Shown piece by piece: positions 12,001 to 27,000 of a stretch of 64,000 nucleotides of DNA; position 1 is the first letter of the stretch, and every line of letters starts with the position of its first letter. Source of the stretch: Panopea generosa (Eukaryota > Mollusca > Bivalvia > Adapedonta > Hiatellidae). Position numbers and translations under genes: made by a program. The DNA is taken from assembly GCA_029582155.1 (NCBI GenBank), contig CM055899.1:51618520-51682519 (forward strand). The letters are read 5' to 3'. The notes below the pieces were generated by a model. That model saw nothing but the letters and a program-made list of their open reading frames with translations, had not been told where the DNA came from and searched no databases.

Positions 12001-15000
12001 ACTTCAAACAAAAGGAATAATAAAATGATTCTAACATTTAGAAATCATACAGACAATTGGTCATACCTATTAACTATATACAGTATAATGTTTCAAACCT
12101 TGTAGACTTGTTGTTCAACACTATTTTAATAATGAGACCAGCTGTTCAGACAGCGTGTCTAGACAGCATACATTTAAGACTTGTTTCAAACTCAAACCAA
12201 AACTGTATGTCTGGAACACTGTTCATCCTATATGTTTAAAGACTGTTTCAAATCTTAATCTTCAAACTAAACGAAAGCGCATGAAACAAATACAAGGTTC
12301 AGCACGTAAATAAAGTTATTGTTTGAGAACGGTTTCAAACTAATAACAAAACTGTATGCTTGGAACGATGCTCAGTTCCAGCATAAATATACACTTATAA
12401 GTTTGGAGACTGTTCCAAACCTAAGCCTTCGAACTAAGATAAAAAATCTAGTTCCAGCACGAACTAACCTGTTATGTTTGAGAACGGTTTCAAACTACAG
12501 CATCAGACTACACTATTGTCCATGAACAATCCCCAGTTCCAGCACAATTAATATTCCTATGAGTTTCAAACACAAGCCTTCCCATAGCCTATCGCTAGAG
12601 AGAATCTTTGTCGCAGTGTACTCTCCCCCTAATGCAAGTAAGCTCTTCCGAGGTTTCAAGTACACTTTGATGCTAAAAATCTCAAGCACACTTCTTGCAA
12701 CTGGATCTGGGCTTGAACCAATGACCATAATGGTCAGTAACAGTAAGTGACCTTGAGACATCACCTTAGACCACTAGGCATAGAGGATCCTTATTATTGT
12801 TTCATATTCAAACAAGTTTTAGTGAATGAAGACCACCATTCTGTTGTTACTAGGTTGAAGGAGCCCTGGGTTACAGTCACTGGGTGTGTACAATGTTGCA
12901 AGACAGGGATGCCCATCATTCCTCTTTATTCACCTACGCCATAGAAAAGATGGCTGCCATACCCGCAGCCTCAGATGCCCTGGCTAGATATACTGGTATG
13001 TATACTGAAGATAATACTGCATTTATATACATGTAACTTAAGGCATGTGTGGCAATTTGGGTGATATTTCACCTTATATAATTTCTGTAAATTATATAAT
13101 TATCCACATCATAAATATTTGAAAATAATACACCTCAGTATATGATGATGATGATTATTATACCCCCGACAAACGAAGTTTTGAGGGGGTATACTGGAGT
13201 CACCCTGAGGTTGGTCTGTCGGTCGGTCTGTCCGCAATTTTCCTTGTCCGGAGCATAACTTGAAAAGTACTTGATGGAATTTCATCAAACGTCATACAAT
13301 GGTAGAATATAATGAGAGGAAGTGCAGTGTACAAGAAACATAACTCTATTCTTGCTAATTACAGAGTTATTGCCCTTTGATATTTTTTCTTGTCTGGAGC
13401 ATAACTTGAAAAGTACCTGATGGAATTTCATCAAGCTTCATACAATGGTAAAATATAATGAGAGGAAGTGCAGTGTACAGGAAACATAACTCTATTCTTG
13501 CTTATTACAGAGTTATTGCCCTTTGATATATTTCCCTTTTATATTTTTTCTTGTCCGGAGCATAACTTGAAAAGTACCGGATGGAATTTCATCAAGCTTC
13601 ATACAATGGTACAATATAATGAGAGGAAGTGCAATGTACAGGAAACATAACTCTATTCTTGCTAATTACAGAGTTATTGCCCTTTGATATATTTCCCTTG
13701 TCCGGAGCATTACTTTTAAAGTACTGGATGGAATTTCATCAAACTTCATACAATGGTAGAATGTAATGAGAGGAAGTGCAGTGTACAAGAAACATAACTC
13801 TATTATTTCTAATTACAGAGTTATTGCCCTTTGATATTTTTTCTTGTCCGGAGCATAACTTGAAAAGTACCTAATGGAATTTCATCAATCTTCATACAAT
13901 GGTAGAATATAATGAAAGGAAGTGCAGTGTACAAGAATCATAACTCTATTCTTGCTAATTACAGAGTTATTGCCCTTTGATATATTTCCCTTGTCATGAG
14001 CATTACTTTTAAAGTACTGGATGGAATTTCATCAAACTTCATACAATGGTACAATATAATGACAGGAAGTGCAGTGTACAGGAAACATAACTCTATTCTT
14101 GCTAATTACAGAGTTATTGCCCTTTGATATATTTCCCTTGTCCGGAGCATTACTTTTAAAGTACTGGATGGAATTTCATCAAACTTCATACAATGGTAGA
14201 ATATAATGACAGGAAGTGCAGTGTACAAGAAACATAACTCTATTCTTGCTAATTACAGAGTTATTGCCCTTTGATATATTTCCCTTGTCTGGTGCAGTAC
14301 TTTTAAAGTACTTTTAAAGCCATCAGTGATAACAGTTTAATAAAGTTCATGAAAGAACCATGCAAGTTGATGAATACATGGAGTTCGAGCAAAGCAGGTA
14401 CGATATTGTATTCCTAGTGCTCTTGTTTGTTTCTTATCCATAAAATTGTCCCTCAACATAACTCAAAAAAGTATAACATTTATTGATTGCCATGAAAGCT
14501 TGTACACTGCACAATAATTAAAAAAGACCATTTTCAATTTTAACAAAACCATAAAAAAATTAACAATACAAACAACTCAATCCATAACATTCTGTTTTAT
14601 TAAGAATTTCTTTTGTCTGGAGCATTACTTTAAAACTATTGGATATAATTTAATAAAACTTCATACAATGGTTAACCATTTTCTGTCATGGCGGCGTTCG
14701 GGGGTATTCATCACTACAGTGATAGGTCTAGTTTTATTTATCGTCTCCTTAGAAAAGTAATTTTAGATTTTTGAATGATAGTGCAGAGATACACAAGAAC
14801 ATTTTTTGGCATCCTGGGATCTTTTTCATGCCCGGTGTTAAGCACTGATACATGGGACCTTGATTTGAAGGAGCAGGGGACTGAACATGTGACCCCTGGG
14901 TTCTCAGTCAAAGGCGTTAACCACTGGACCACTAATCCTCTCTTCTACCCCAGTATGTATAACATAGAACCTTAATTATGAACCAGTAAATAGCTTAAAG

Positions 15001-18000
15001 GTGTCGTATTTAAGCAACCCTGATTTAAATTATAGTTAAAGGTTTACCAGTTCTGTAAGCTTTCCCCATTGTACAGGATCTGCTTAAATTCATATTAGAA
15101 AATTTTATGTGAGGATTTCATAGCTTCAGTAAAAAACATATTTTCAAAGGCTGTTCTCATATTTTATAAAAGTAATGTACATTAAGGTATTTTTTATTTC
15201 AGACAGAGTAAAGACTAATGCTGTAGCGTACAACATGTATGGTCTGCTACTGGAACGTCAGAAACTGTACGCTACTGCTGCAGAACAGTTCAAAAAGTAA
15301 GTTTTAGTTTTACTTCTTTTCCGTTACAAAGATATATTTTGCTTCCTTTATATATACAAGTATGCATCATGACCTTAAAAAAGCTATATAATAACATTTT
15401 TGTAATCAACATTTACTCCACAAAATAAATAAACCAGAGGCATATGTGTGTGGAAGAGGGGTCCCATTCTATTGATACAAGGCAATTATTTTATTCAAAG
15501 AAAAGAGAAAAATAAGTCCGTGTAATGCTTTATTTTATTACAGTGCTATTACATTGTTGGAGAGTGGAGGTGCTGGGTCTATACACACGTTTGATGTGAT
15601 GTGCAACTATGCAAGGGTCTTGTGGTGAGTATAGTATACATAAAAAAATACCTTAAAAATAATTTTTCAAACTGGGCAATCATCATGCGTTGTAACTTCA
15701 TTTATCTAACAATTCTAAGAGAAGTAAAGAAAAATGATGCACAATTGACATTTTTTTAAGAATTTAAGACAAAATAAACCGCTCTTAAATACTTTTTTGA
15801 AGGAAAATATATGGTTAAAAATCAGAGGTCATTTGACTTAAGCCAGGAGAATTTCATTGGAAGTTCAGTCAATCATCAAAGTGTGTGATCAACTTTTAAA
15901 GGCAGTATGTCCGGAAAATTGCTATAAATTCTTAAAAAATTAAATTATTTTAAAATAATTTGAATATTTGAATATAAAGCATCTCCTGATCATTTATAAA
16001 CAAAATATGGATGCTTTGGAATTTTGAAATGTTATATCAAATAATAATTTAATTGGAGTGGTAAAATTGAAATGCAATCCATATTCCATATATAAAAATA
16101 AATATCAAGTACATACTGCTGGATGACCCTCACATTTGGATGCTTTCTTAGATAAACAAAATTCATCAATATGTAAACAATATAATGAATCAGATTGTAA
16201 TCAAAATTAAATTATGTGATTCATTTGATACCTTGCAACCTTAAGCGGGAAATTTTTTTAATTCAAACTTGGCTCAAAAGGCCCAGTTAGGAATTCCCTA
16301 TTCGGTATTTTTAAATATATACATGTATTCTTTTGTCAGTATGGCCAAATGAGTAAATGAAGGCATAATATATTGGAGGAAATTTTTTTGGACATTTTTA
16401 AAATTTTGAAAATTGTGACACACTTCCTTTAAGGGAGAGTTTTCTTGTTTCATCGAAACGGCATTAACGTTGTCCAATTTCATGAAAATTGGGTCCAAGT
16501 ACAGGTATCAGTTCTTCACCCACAAATAAAACAACTGCCATATATTTAACCTTTAACCTTTTGAAAATGGCATTAATTACCATTAAAACTACCCTTTTTT
16601 TTTAACAGTAAACATGGAGACTATGAGAGATCTGCAGCTGTGTTTGAGGACATGGGAGATCTGACTAACTTTGCTGACCTCTGTCAGATGGGATTAGCCT
16701 TCTATAAAACCAACAAACTAGAATTCAGCTTCAAAGGTACTTTATTCTGCAGTTGTCAAAATGTTATGTATTTATTTATAGGCATACTCTTCTTAGCAAA
16801 AATATATACCGAGTAGGTAAATTGTTGTGGCATATCTGTTTTAGTTGATATTCTATTGTCTTGTGTACAAAGCGATTGGCATTTGACAGATATCTTTCGA
16901 TGCTGAAAAAATATTGATTTCAATTTAAATATTGTCAAAAGAGTCAAAGGTCAATATATATAACTTAAGGCTATAAGGAATGTATACATGTTTTATTGAT
17001 GATTTTGGTGATTTTTGTTTCAAATTTATATACTTTATCAAGTTAACAATTAAAAGATGAAATTATTCAAATTTTCTTTACAAAACAAAGCAATATGAGG
17101 AAATTAATTTTCTACTGCAATACTACATGTATGGTTTCATTAGTGCAATACTACATGTATGGTTTCATAAGTGCAATACTACATGTATGGTTTCATTAGT
17201 GCTGAGCCGTAAATCTAGAACCACCTTTATTTCCAGCGTATACAAAAGCTGCAGAACTCGCCGAGACGGAGGAAGATAAGTCACATGTACTGGCTGCCAT
17301 TGCCATGGTGTACTATAAGTTTGGGGACAAGGACACTACAAAAACAACCCTGTTCCAAAGGTAGAACACAAATGATATTGTAATATTGTATTGTGTTTAG
17401 CATCAATTTCAATGATAGTTTAAGTCATACTGTGAAATCATTAATTTTCGTTGGGTACTAATTTTCGTGGGATTTCGTGGGGAGCCTAGACAACAAAATC
17501 AAATACCCATGAACGTGGGTTAGGCTATGTAATACTGTCAACATATGAATTACCTCTGTGTTCATATGCCTACATGCATTGCATTGTGGTAAGTAATCCG
17601 TTCTTTATTTAAATATTTTCTTTCGTCATATTGCATCAATATTTACATTGATAATTTTGTAAACAGTGTAAGAATTTTTTAATATTTATATTGTCTTTAA
17701 TTCTACATCCATCCGCTCATATACGTGTGTGTAGTGAGATGAGTTATAATTTAATCAACTGCGCATGTATTTCAATAAAATGTCAGAGGTACTAAAAATA
17801 GATCATCACCATGTAGCTAAATGCTATAGAGTTGAAACAGTTCGAAATAATTGACACATAGACCTACGGTAAGCGTTGTAAAAAAGTTGTAAAACGTAAA
17901 GGGACATTATGCGCACCTACAAAGAAAACTAAAACACAAGTGAAGTAATATCTTTTATTAAGTGGTATTTTTTAGCTCACCGGGACGAAGTCTAAGGAGA

Positions 18001-21000
18001 GCTATTGTCATGACCCCGGAGTCGGCGTCATCTGTAGACACCCAGGTTAAACTTTTGCGTTTAAGTTTCAGTTACCTATGCAACCACTCATTGGATGTCA
18101 ATGAAACTTTGCATGTGTCTTAACCATCATCAATGGAACACACAGAGATAAGAACCATAACTCTGGATTGCATTTTGGCACAGTTATGGCCCTTTTTGCA
18201 CTTAGACATCCGGGTTAAACTTTGCGTTTAAGTTTAAGATATCTATTCAACCACTCATTGGATGTGAATGAAACTTCACACGTGTGTTCACCATCATCAA
18301 TGGAACATGCAGAGACAAGAACCATAACTTTGGATTACTTTTTGGCACAGTTATGGCCCTTTTTGGACTTAGAAACCAAGGTTAAACTTTGAGTTTAGTT
18401 GCCTTTAAGTTGATGATATCTGGATGTGAATGAACTTTCACATGTGCGTTTACCATTATCAATGGAACACACAGAAACAAGAACCATAACTCTAGGTTGC
18501 ATTTTGGCACAGTAATGGCCCTTTTTCGACTTAATTTTACAGGTTAAAGTTTTTTATCAAGACATCTATGCAACCACTCATTGAATATGAATGAAACTTT
18601 GCATGTGTGTTCACCATCATCATTGAAACACACAGAGATAAAAAACATAACTCTGGGTTGCATTTTGGCACAGTTATGGCCCTTTTTTTACTTAATTTTT
18701 CAGGTTAAAGTTTTTTATCACGTAAGATATCTATGCAACCACTTATTGGATATGAATGAAATTTTGCATGTGTGTTCACCATCATCATTGAAACACAAAG
18801 AGACAAGAACCATAACTCTGGGTTGCATTTTGGCAGAGTTATGGCCCTTTAAGACTAAATTTTCATCTGTAGACACCCAGGTTAAACTTCTGCGTTTAGA
18901 TGCGTTTAAGTTTTGATGTTTGCCTCCAATCTCAATCTTTGCATTGGTGGTGAGTTTTATCCCATCGGCAAGCTTTGTTGTCTTCTGACAACTCTTGTTA
19001 TTTAATTCTTTTGTTTTCTTTATGATCAAATATATGGTAATACATTTTTAATGAATAAAACAAACAAATCTCTTAAAAGACATAGCACATTCATTTACTG
19101 TTCATTATCACAGTCACTTGATGTGGCACATACTATTGTTATTTACAGAAGACCTGCCTTCTAAAACTGTTTCTGGATTAGATATCGTACTTCTACATTC
19201 CTCCCCTCTTATTGCATAACAATTAGTTCAATATCCTACTTGTATATTAGGATACTAATTGGCATGTGTCAACTATTATTGGCACAGTTGGGTGCGAAAA
19301 ACCCTGATGTGCAATTTGTGTATTACAGCAGAGCTTAATGACTGGAATGTACTATGCGATGTCGAAAGTGTATTTATTTTGTAACTTATTTAATTTTTTT
19401 GGAAATTGGGTTTCAACGAATTTAAATCCCCACGAATATGCCTTTGAAGCAGAAACCATGAAATTTAATAATCAACAAAAATCAATGATTTCACATTATC
19501 AGGATAGTGTCAGCATGAGATTATATTCTAAAAACTGCTACACAGGAGTATCATATCCCAGACACGTGGTACTAACGCCAGGCAGACTAGCCCTAGAACT
19601 ATCCTCTAAATACTGCCAGAGTTCAAGAAAAAAAAAGAAGAGTATTTTTCAAACTTAAAAAAAGACTTCCATTCAATAAGTGTTTGCACCTTTAATGATT
19701 ATGTTGAAAGTCGGGACACACCATTAAAAGTTGTCTTTGCCATTATTTAAGTTCATTTGAAATAAAATTTGATTTCTTCAAATTTAATTTACTAGCACCC
19801 AAGAATTATTTTTTTGATGATGCCTTTATTATTTCTTTTTTATTTCAGTTTTAAATTTTCTGTCCATATTTCTATAATTGACATATAGCAATCGGAGGAA
19901 CAGTGCTCTTGAAAATTCGATGATTTTTCTTAATTTTCATGTTATCAAAAAAAAAATGAAATTGGAAGTTCAATAACAAACACTCTGCTCAAGTGCCATT
20001 GGTTTAATTATATGACTAAAACTTTCAAACTATTTACATGTAAACCATAACTTGATATCATTTCATTTTATACAAGTTCCCAGATGTCAGCACCATCAAT
20101 TTCTGGTCTGAAAGCTTTGTGTGCCCTCGGTCTGCTACAGTCTGACGTTACCTTGGCAGCTGCTGTGTTACAGGAACTCTTCAGTGTTGGAGATACAGAT
20201 GATCATATACATGATGTAGCGTTTCTAGCGGTTGCTGTCAACATGTTACAGGTAAGTGCAGGCTGGCTGTATTTCTGACAACATTTTGTTAAATATATAT
20301 ACGAAGTACCAGTAACTGTTCTACCACTATGCCAACATGTAACTTGTTGTTTACTCTTGATGGTGTGGATGAGAGCACTTACAGTTGTAATCTTGATGTT
20401 TGTCGTTGGCTGAGGGCGGTGATGGAACTTTTGAGAAACACATCTGTCAGACATGTGAGCTCAGAATGGATGTGTTTGGGCTGAACAGCTTTTGGAAAAC
20501 CCACCTACTTACCCAACAGCTTGAGCACAATAATGTGGAGATGAAGATACAAACCTTGTTTACATTGATAAATGAAGAAAAATGTGGTCTCCATCTGATT
20601 TTTCTGGACAGTTCAGTTCTGTCTCTTTGTATGTTCTTTGTCATATATCCAGTTCTAATGAGCAGGCAATTGGATTGAAATAAACTTATTTATAACAATT
20701 TTAAATAATTCTTTGATATTCATAGAAGAACAATTACCCATATCCCATTTATATTTTATCTTGAACCATAGTTATTGGCAGTAATTATCCACCATACTTC
20801 TAAATTATATGTATTATACAATATATGTAGTGTATTTTGTAAACTTCAGAGGAATTATCCAGAGCAGCAGACTTGTACAGTGTCTGCTGTACAAGAATCC
20901 ATACCAACCAAAGTTATGGTAGTTATTGTACACCATGCATGTACTTCTAGTACTATGCATGCAATGTATCTTATGAATTTCAGAGAAATTATCCAGAACA

Positions 21001-24000
21001 GAGCAGACTTATACAGCGTCTGCTGCACAAGAATCCAGACCAACCAAAGTTGTGGCAGTTATTGTCAACCGTACTTTTGAGATTTAATCCACATCTGGGT
21101 GCAGCAATCTCACAGACAGCAAAGAGCTCAGTGGCTATGGATAAACATTCATCAAGCAAGGTTAGATTTGTCACGAATTTTGTATTTTAAGACAACCTTT
21201 GTTTCTCATATACATTATTACACATTACATTCATGTATTCCATATTTTATTACAGGGGTCCTACATGGCAGAGTGGTTCAGACCTGATCTGAGCAAGTTT
21301 GAAAGTTGAGTGCAGCAGGATGGTGGTTCTACTCAGATTCAAATAAAGCTGGTTTCCATGAATGACCTATTGACCCTTAGAGCACCAAGGTGCTATGAGC
21401 ATTTATGTTTCATATACAAATAGCACTTTGATACTCTGAGAGGTAACCATGTGCTGAATGAATGCATTAGTGTGGTCTTTGTATGGGAGATGTCGCCATT
21501 TTCCAAAGGTTGCATTACAGAGACAGTATTCTCCTTTGCATCAGTCGTAAATAACTGTAATACCCTTACCTTTTCTGGAATAGATTGGAACATGTTTTAG
21601 TTCATTTTGATTTGCAGGATGATAAGAATTAAGTCAGTCCACACACCTTGCAAACTATTAACCAATCAAAATACAGCTTACAAAAAGTGATCACCTGAGC
21701 CTGTCGTAACAATGAACAAAAAGATGAAATTATACACATTTCTAATTTTAGTAACAATAAATCATGTGACCACTATCAACCAATGAAATATGGTGCCATA
21801 TTGTTTGGCAGTTTTAAGAAGGTTATAACAAGCAACAGCACTCAACAAGTCAGCTAGTGATGTAATATAGAGAAACTGACTGAATAGTCTGCTGATTAAG
21901 TATATATTGAGAAGATAAAGTGTTTCTGGCTGAAAATAATTTTCAGTCATAGCATTGCAACTTGGCAGTATATTGTGTTTTATACCTCCACAGACTGCTC
22001 ATGTATTGATTGCCGCAGGAGACCTCAGTGCTGGTTACCATAGCAACACAACACAGACTCATAATGCCTTAAAATCTGCACAGGTGGCAGTTCATCTATA
22101 TCCAGGTACTTTTTTATAGTTGGTTATACTAAGTCACTTAAATAATTGCTGTTTTATTGAGCTATGATCCTCCGTGACTGAGTGGTCTAAAACATCATCT
22201 CAGTGTCACTTACCTGTTGCTGTTGAGGTCCTGGGTTTGAGCCTAGTTCAGTTTGAAAGCTTAATGTGAGAAAATTTGCCACTTACTAGCTGACGGTCTT
22301 CCTCCACCATTAAAACTGGATGCCATTGTATGTCTAGTAAACTGTAATGTGTTGAAATGACATTAAACCTTGGAAAACATTGGACTGAATGTGTGCAAGG
22401 AGAGATGTACATCTCATTGTCAGCAGGTGATTAATTTCGGCAACTCTGTAGCACTACTGTTAATGTAGTTCATTATAAAATGAAACAGTATTATATTTTT
22501 TATCTAGTCTGCTGTAAATTTGACATCTCCTGTAAATATGATGTCTGCTGTAAATATGACATCTGTAAATATGTCTACTGTAAATATGACATCTGTAAAT
22601 ATGATGTCTACTGTAAAAATGACATCTACTGTAAATATGACATCTGTTAATATTATGTCTACTGTAAACATGTAAATAAGTGATCCTGGATTTACTGGTC
22701 AATTTTAATTTTTGCAATCATTTTTGAAACAAATCACACGTATTGTCTAATGGTACACATGAACTGAACCATCCACTTATTAATTGTATACAGATACCAG
22801 ATACAAGTTAGCTTTAAAGCTATTATGAATTTGTGAACAGGTGCTTGCTGCCCAGTGATCAAATACCCATTATGTTTAGCCTGGTATAATGCAGATAATA
22901 ATAATAAAAATATAATTTTGACATTCATGTAGATAATAAAACTATGTATATTATGGTATAAATAAACCAAAGGATACAGGAAATGTTCAAATATTGTGAT
23001 ATAATGCATGTGGAGTTATATTTTTATAAAAATTAATACACATTTTTGTTTCCACTTTTTAGAAAATATTAAAAACTGGGTGACACTGGTTGCCTGCCTG
23101 CATGCCGAGGCCATGTTTACAGCAACCAATGATAGGAGAGTAGCCCTGTTGGAGGATGAATATACCATGTTAAAGTTCATCCTGACAAAAGGTATGCAAG
23201 TTATTATTATAATACAAATGAACACATTATGACCAAGAGTAGCCTTGTTCGAGGATGAATATACCATGTTAAAGTTCATCCTGATGGAAGGTATGCAAGT
23301 TATAATTATAATACAGTCAAACCTGTCTAAGCAGCCAGTTGAGGGAAGGAGCAAAAATAACCTTTTAAGACAGGTTGTTGCTTAATACAGGTAAGTTTGC
23401 TCTGAAAACATGAAAACAAACTAAATGGGAAATAGAAAATGTGACTGCTTAAGACAAGTGCCTGCTTAATAGAGGTGACCACTTAAACAGGTTTGACTAC
23501 ACATTTTGATGAAGAGCCCAGGTTCTCCATGGACGAGTGGTCTAATGTGCTGTAGTCTAATGGCCACTTATCTCTCACCACAGAAGTTGTGGATTTGAGC
23601 CTATCTTGGTCCACAAATATTATATGAGACAGTTTGCCAGCTACTTGTGGAAGGATGATGGTTCTACTCAGATTCATTTTGAGGTCTTCCTTCACCAATA
23701 AATCTGGATAATTCCATATATAACTTGTCTTGTGTTGAAAATGGTGTTAAAAACTTTATTCAATCAAGACCTGTTCATTTTAAGTTTTACATATACATGT
23801 ATTAAGAATATCTAAATGTAGATTAGAGAATCCAAGGTGATTGATTCGCCTAAGGTATTGTCTCAAGATCACATACATGTACCTGGAAAGGAAAATTCAA
23901 CTGTTGGAAATGTAAAATACAGCTGTTGGGAATGTAAAATTCAACTGTTGGGAATATAAAATTCATCTGTTGGGAATATAAAATTCAACTGTTGGGAATG

Positions 24001-27000
24001 TAAAATTTAAATGTTGGGAATGCAAAATTCAAGGTCCAGGTAAAATAAAAAGATTAACTATGTAAAATTTGAATTTCCAGGTTGTAAAATTTAAGGGTTC
24101 AAAGGTTTAAGATGTATACTTGGAAGTATTTATAATTTTACAGATTGTGAGTAAACATTACTGCATAATTTATGTGTACAGCGGCTGCAAAGTATCAAGT
24201 TTTCAAATCTTGAGAATTATCTGTGTTCACCTGATGGCCAGTTTATTGTGCAGAGCAAGTGATATTCAGACCACAGACCCATCATTTGTTGTGTTTTTAA
24301 TCATTCAAAGGTTTATCATCCGAGGTAAGGTTCATTAATACTTTCTGAAATTTTACACCGCTTTAAGCATTTAGCAAGTACATGTACAGTCAAATCTGTG
24401 GAAACAGTCACCTCTACTGTAGTAGAATTGTTTTATAGTAAGATTTATGTTTTGTTGAACTAATATTTGTTATAATGTATATTTATAGATAACTTACAGC
24501 TCGATCTAAAGCTGTGGTGTCACAAACAAAAAGTGATATGTACAATACATTCTGGTAACCAAGGCAACACTCTTGATAGTTTAGATGGGGTAAGTAGTGA
24601 TATATTACTGAAGATATTCTTAAATGTACATCTATTAATGAAACAAGAATTATTTGCTGTTCAGTGAATAATTGTAATATACATTTGTTTTTAAAATATT
24701 AAAAGATAAGTCAATAACAACAAAATAATCAGCTGTCACATTCTGAAATAAAACGAAAACAAGCCAAAATCCATCCTATCATACAATTACTTTTTAACTT
24801 ATTACATGTATATTTATTTTACATCAATTATGTAACTAGTTCTTACTAATTAATTTAAGCTTGATTGGGAAGAAAGTTCAGAGCTTATATGAATTGCTCT
24901 CGAGTCTGCTTCCTGGGTAGAACCAGTACTGAATGTTGTTTTTTGAGAGGCATCAGATTTGACTGGAAATTGAACCAACAACCACCTCATGTATATTATC
25001 AAACTCACAATGCCTCTAATCCTGGGTCTAATGCTTTACCATTAGACCATGAGCTCCATTATGTGCTGTAATACAATTGCCACAATTATCAGATTTGACG
25101 GAGTTGTTTTTTCAAAAGGCCCTCTGATTGTACCTGGGGTCGAACTTGTGACCTTTGGCATGAGCAGCCAACACCCCATCCATTACATCACTGTCCCACT
25201 TTTCAATAATCTCTATTTTTCTAAATTCTATATTACAGTTGATGACTGACTTTGGAGGGGACAAAGATGCTAAACAGTGTTTTGAAGTGTTTAAAAATGT
25301 TCTTCACGGTAACACGGAGGCCTTGGCAACAGTGATTGGTAACACGCCTAGTTCATATTACTGGCAGGTAATGAACAGATCAGTAGTCTTTGGTTTTAGC
25401 TTGATCATTATAAGCTGGTTAGATATTGATTGATTGAATATTTAGTATAATTTTTACGCCACCGAAGGCTAACAGACAATCAGTTAACCTAACCACTTTT
25501 TCCTGGGATCCTAAAAGGTTAACCAGAACTCGAGCACACCCCATCCTCACAAGTAACTGATAACTTTCCCACTTGAATCAGCAGTGAGAAACAAATGATA
25601 ATGAGACACAATGTTGTATATCTGTCATCAAGGAGACTGTGGCCGGGCAGAGATTTGAACTCATGACCCCTGGATTGAGTCAGACGTGTAACCGACTGAG
25701 CTAATCGGGCCCGGCAAGTCTGTTAGTGATGGGACATCTGCGATTAATGTGCTCAATCCCAAAAGGGTCTTATTGAAGGCATGAAAAATGTACTAGAAAC
25801 TTAATCACTAATCACAGTTTTTAGAGTATATTTCTAGGGCTGTCAACCTGGGTTTAATTTCATCATATATTTGAGTCTAAATCTCTGACTCTCAAAATTT
25901 GAAATGTTTGTAATTTGCATTAAAAACAATTTTACAAGAAATTAACAATTTCTTGCATAAACAGTCAATTTCTATGTTACATTATCAGAACATATTAAAC
26001 ATAGAACATCGTTTTAAAACTAAACTTTTGCTATCAAATAGTATTTAAAAGATCAGAATATTATGTTTGACTCAAAAGATTCATGAGTTTTATCCCTGGG
26101 TCATTATAATTTCATTTATAACAAGCATCTGCTGCGTGATACTTTAGTCTGGCAGATAATTTATATTTTTCATGTATTGTTGAAAAAAAAAATGTTTTTC
26201 AGCTCAGTTGTTTGTCTCAGACTGTCATCATTGTCAATCAGTTACTTTAAGGAATCTTGTGGCCAGTACATAAATAATTCAGCATGTTCGCAGTTACTAG
26301 AAATAGATAAAAATTAAATAAAGAAAATTGAAACAATATTAATTACTTTCAGAAACCAATTTCATGCTCAGCTAAAAGCTGAATATAAATATCTGTAACT
26401 TTCTACTTCAAATTAGCATTAATGCTTTCAAATTTGAGGCAGTCAAGTGTTTGGTTTATATACATCCTGAAATTGTGTTTGAGTATGAATTTGAGTTTTA
26501 AAACCTTTGGGCCTGGTGTGTGAGAAAGAAATATTGCTTAAATATTACCAAAGCATATTGAAGCTGTCAATCTTACTCATGGCTTCACCACTCATGGCCG
26601 TAATATTTCGGTGTTTACTTGGACAGTGAAATAACATTAATATTTCTCTGAGACTGACAATATTTCTCTATATCTACAGATATTGGTTGACATGTATATG
26701 AAGAACGGTTTGATGACTGAAGTAGAATCTACCCTGAAGTATTGCCTGCGGAATACTGGCATAAAGTACGAATCAGATTAGTGACTTACTGTAGTTGACT
26801 ATACTGAAAGGTCATACAATGATATTAAATATACGAAGTGAATTTTATTAAGTAGGAATAAAATGAAGAATTATACCTGAAAAACACACAATACGATTTA
26901 GGTCTTTTAGAATTGATTTGTTTTAAGATCTACTGGCTGAATAGCCAATTAACCGTCATCCGTCCATTAACCTTTTTCTTGTAGACGCGATAGCAGTTAT

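Noticed and set aside
25638..25716. Possible tRNA-Lys gene on the minus strand
   Set aside because: A- and B-boxes are present, but acceptor and T stems do not pair properly and it continues into a SINE body.
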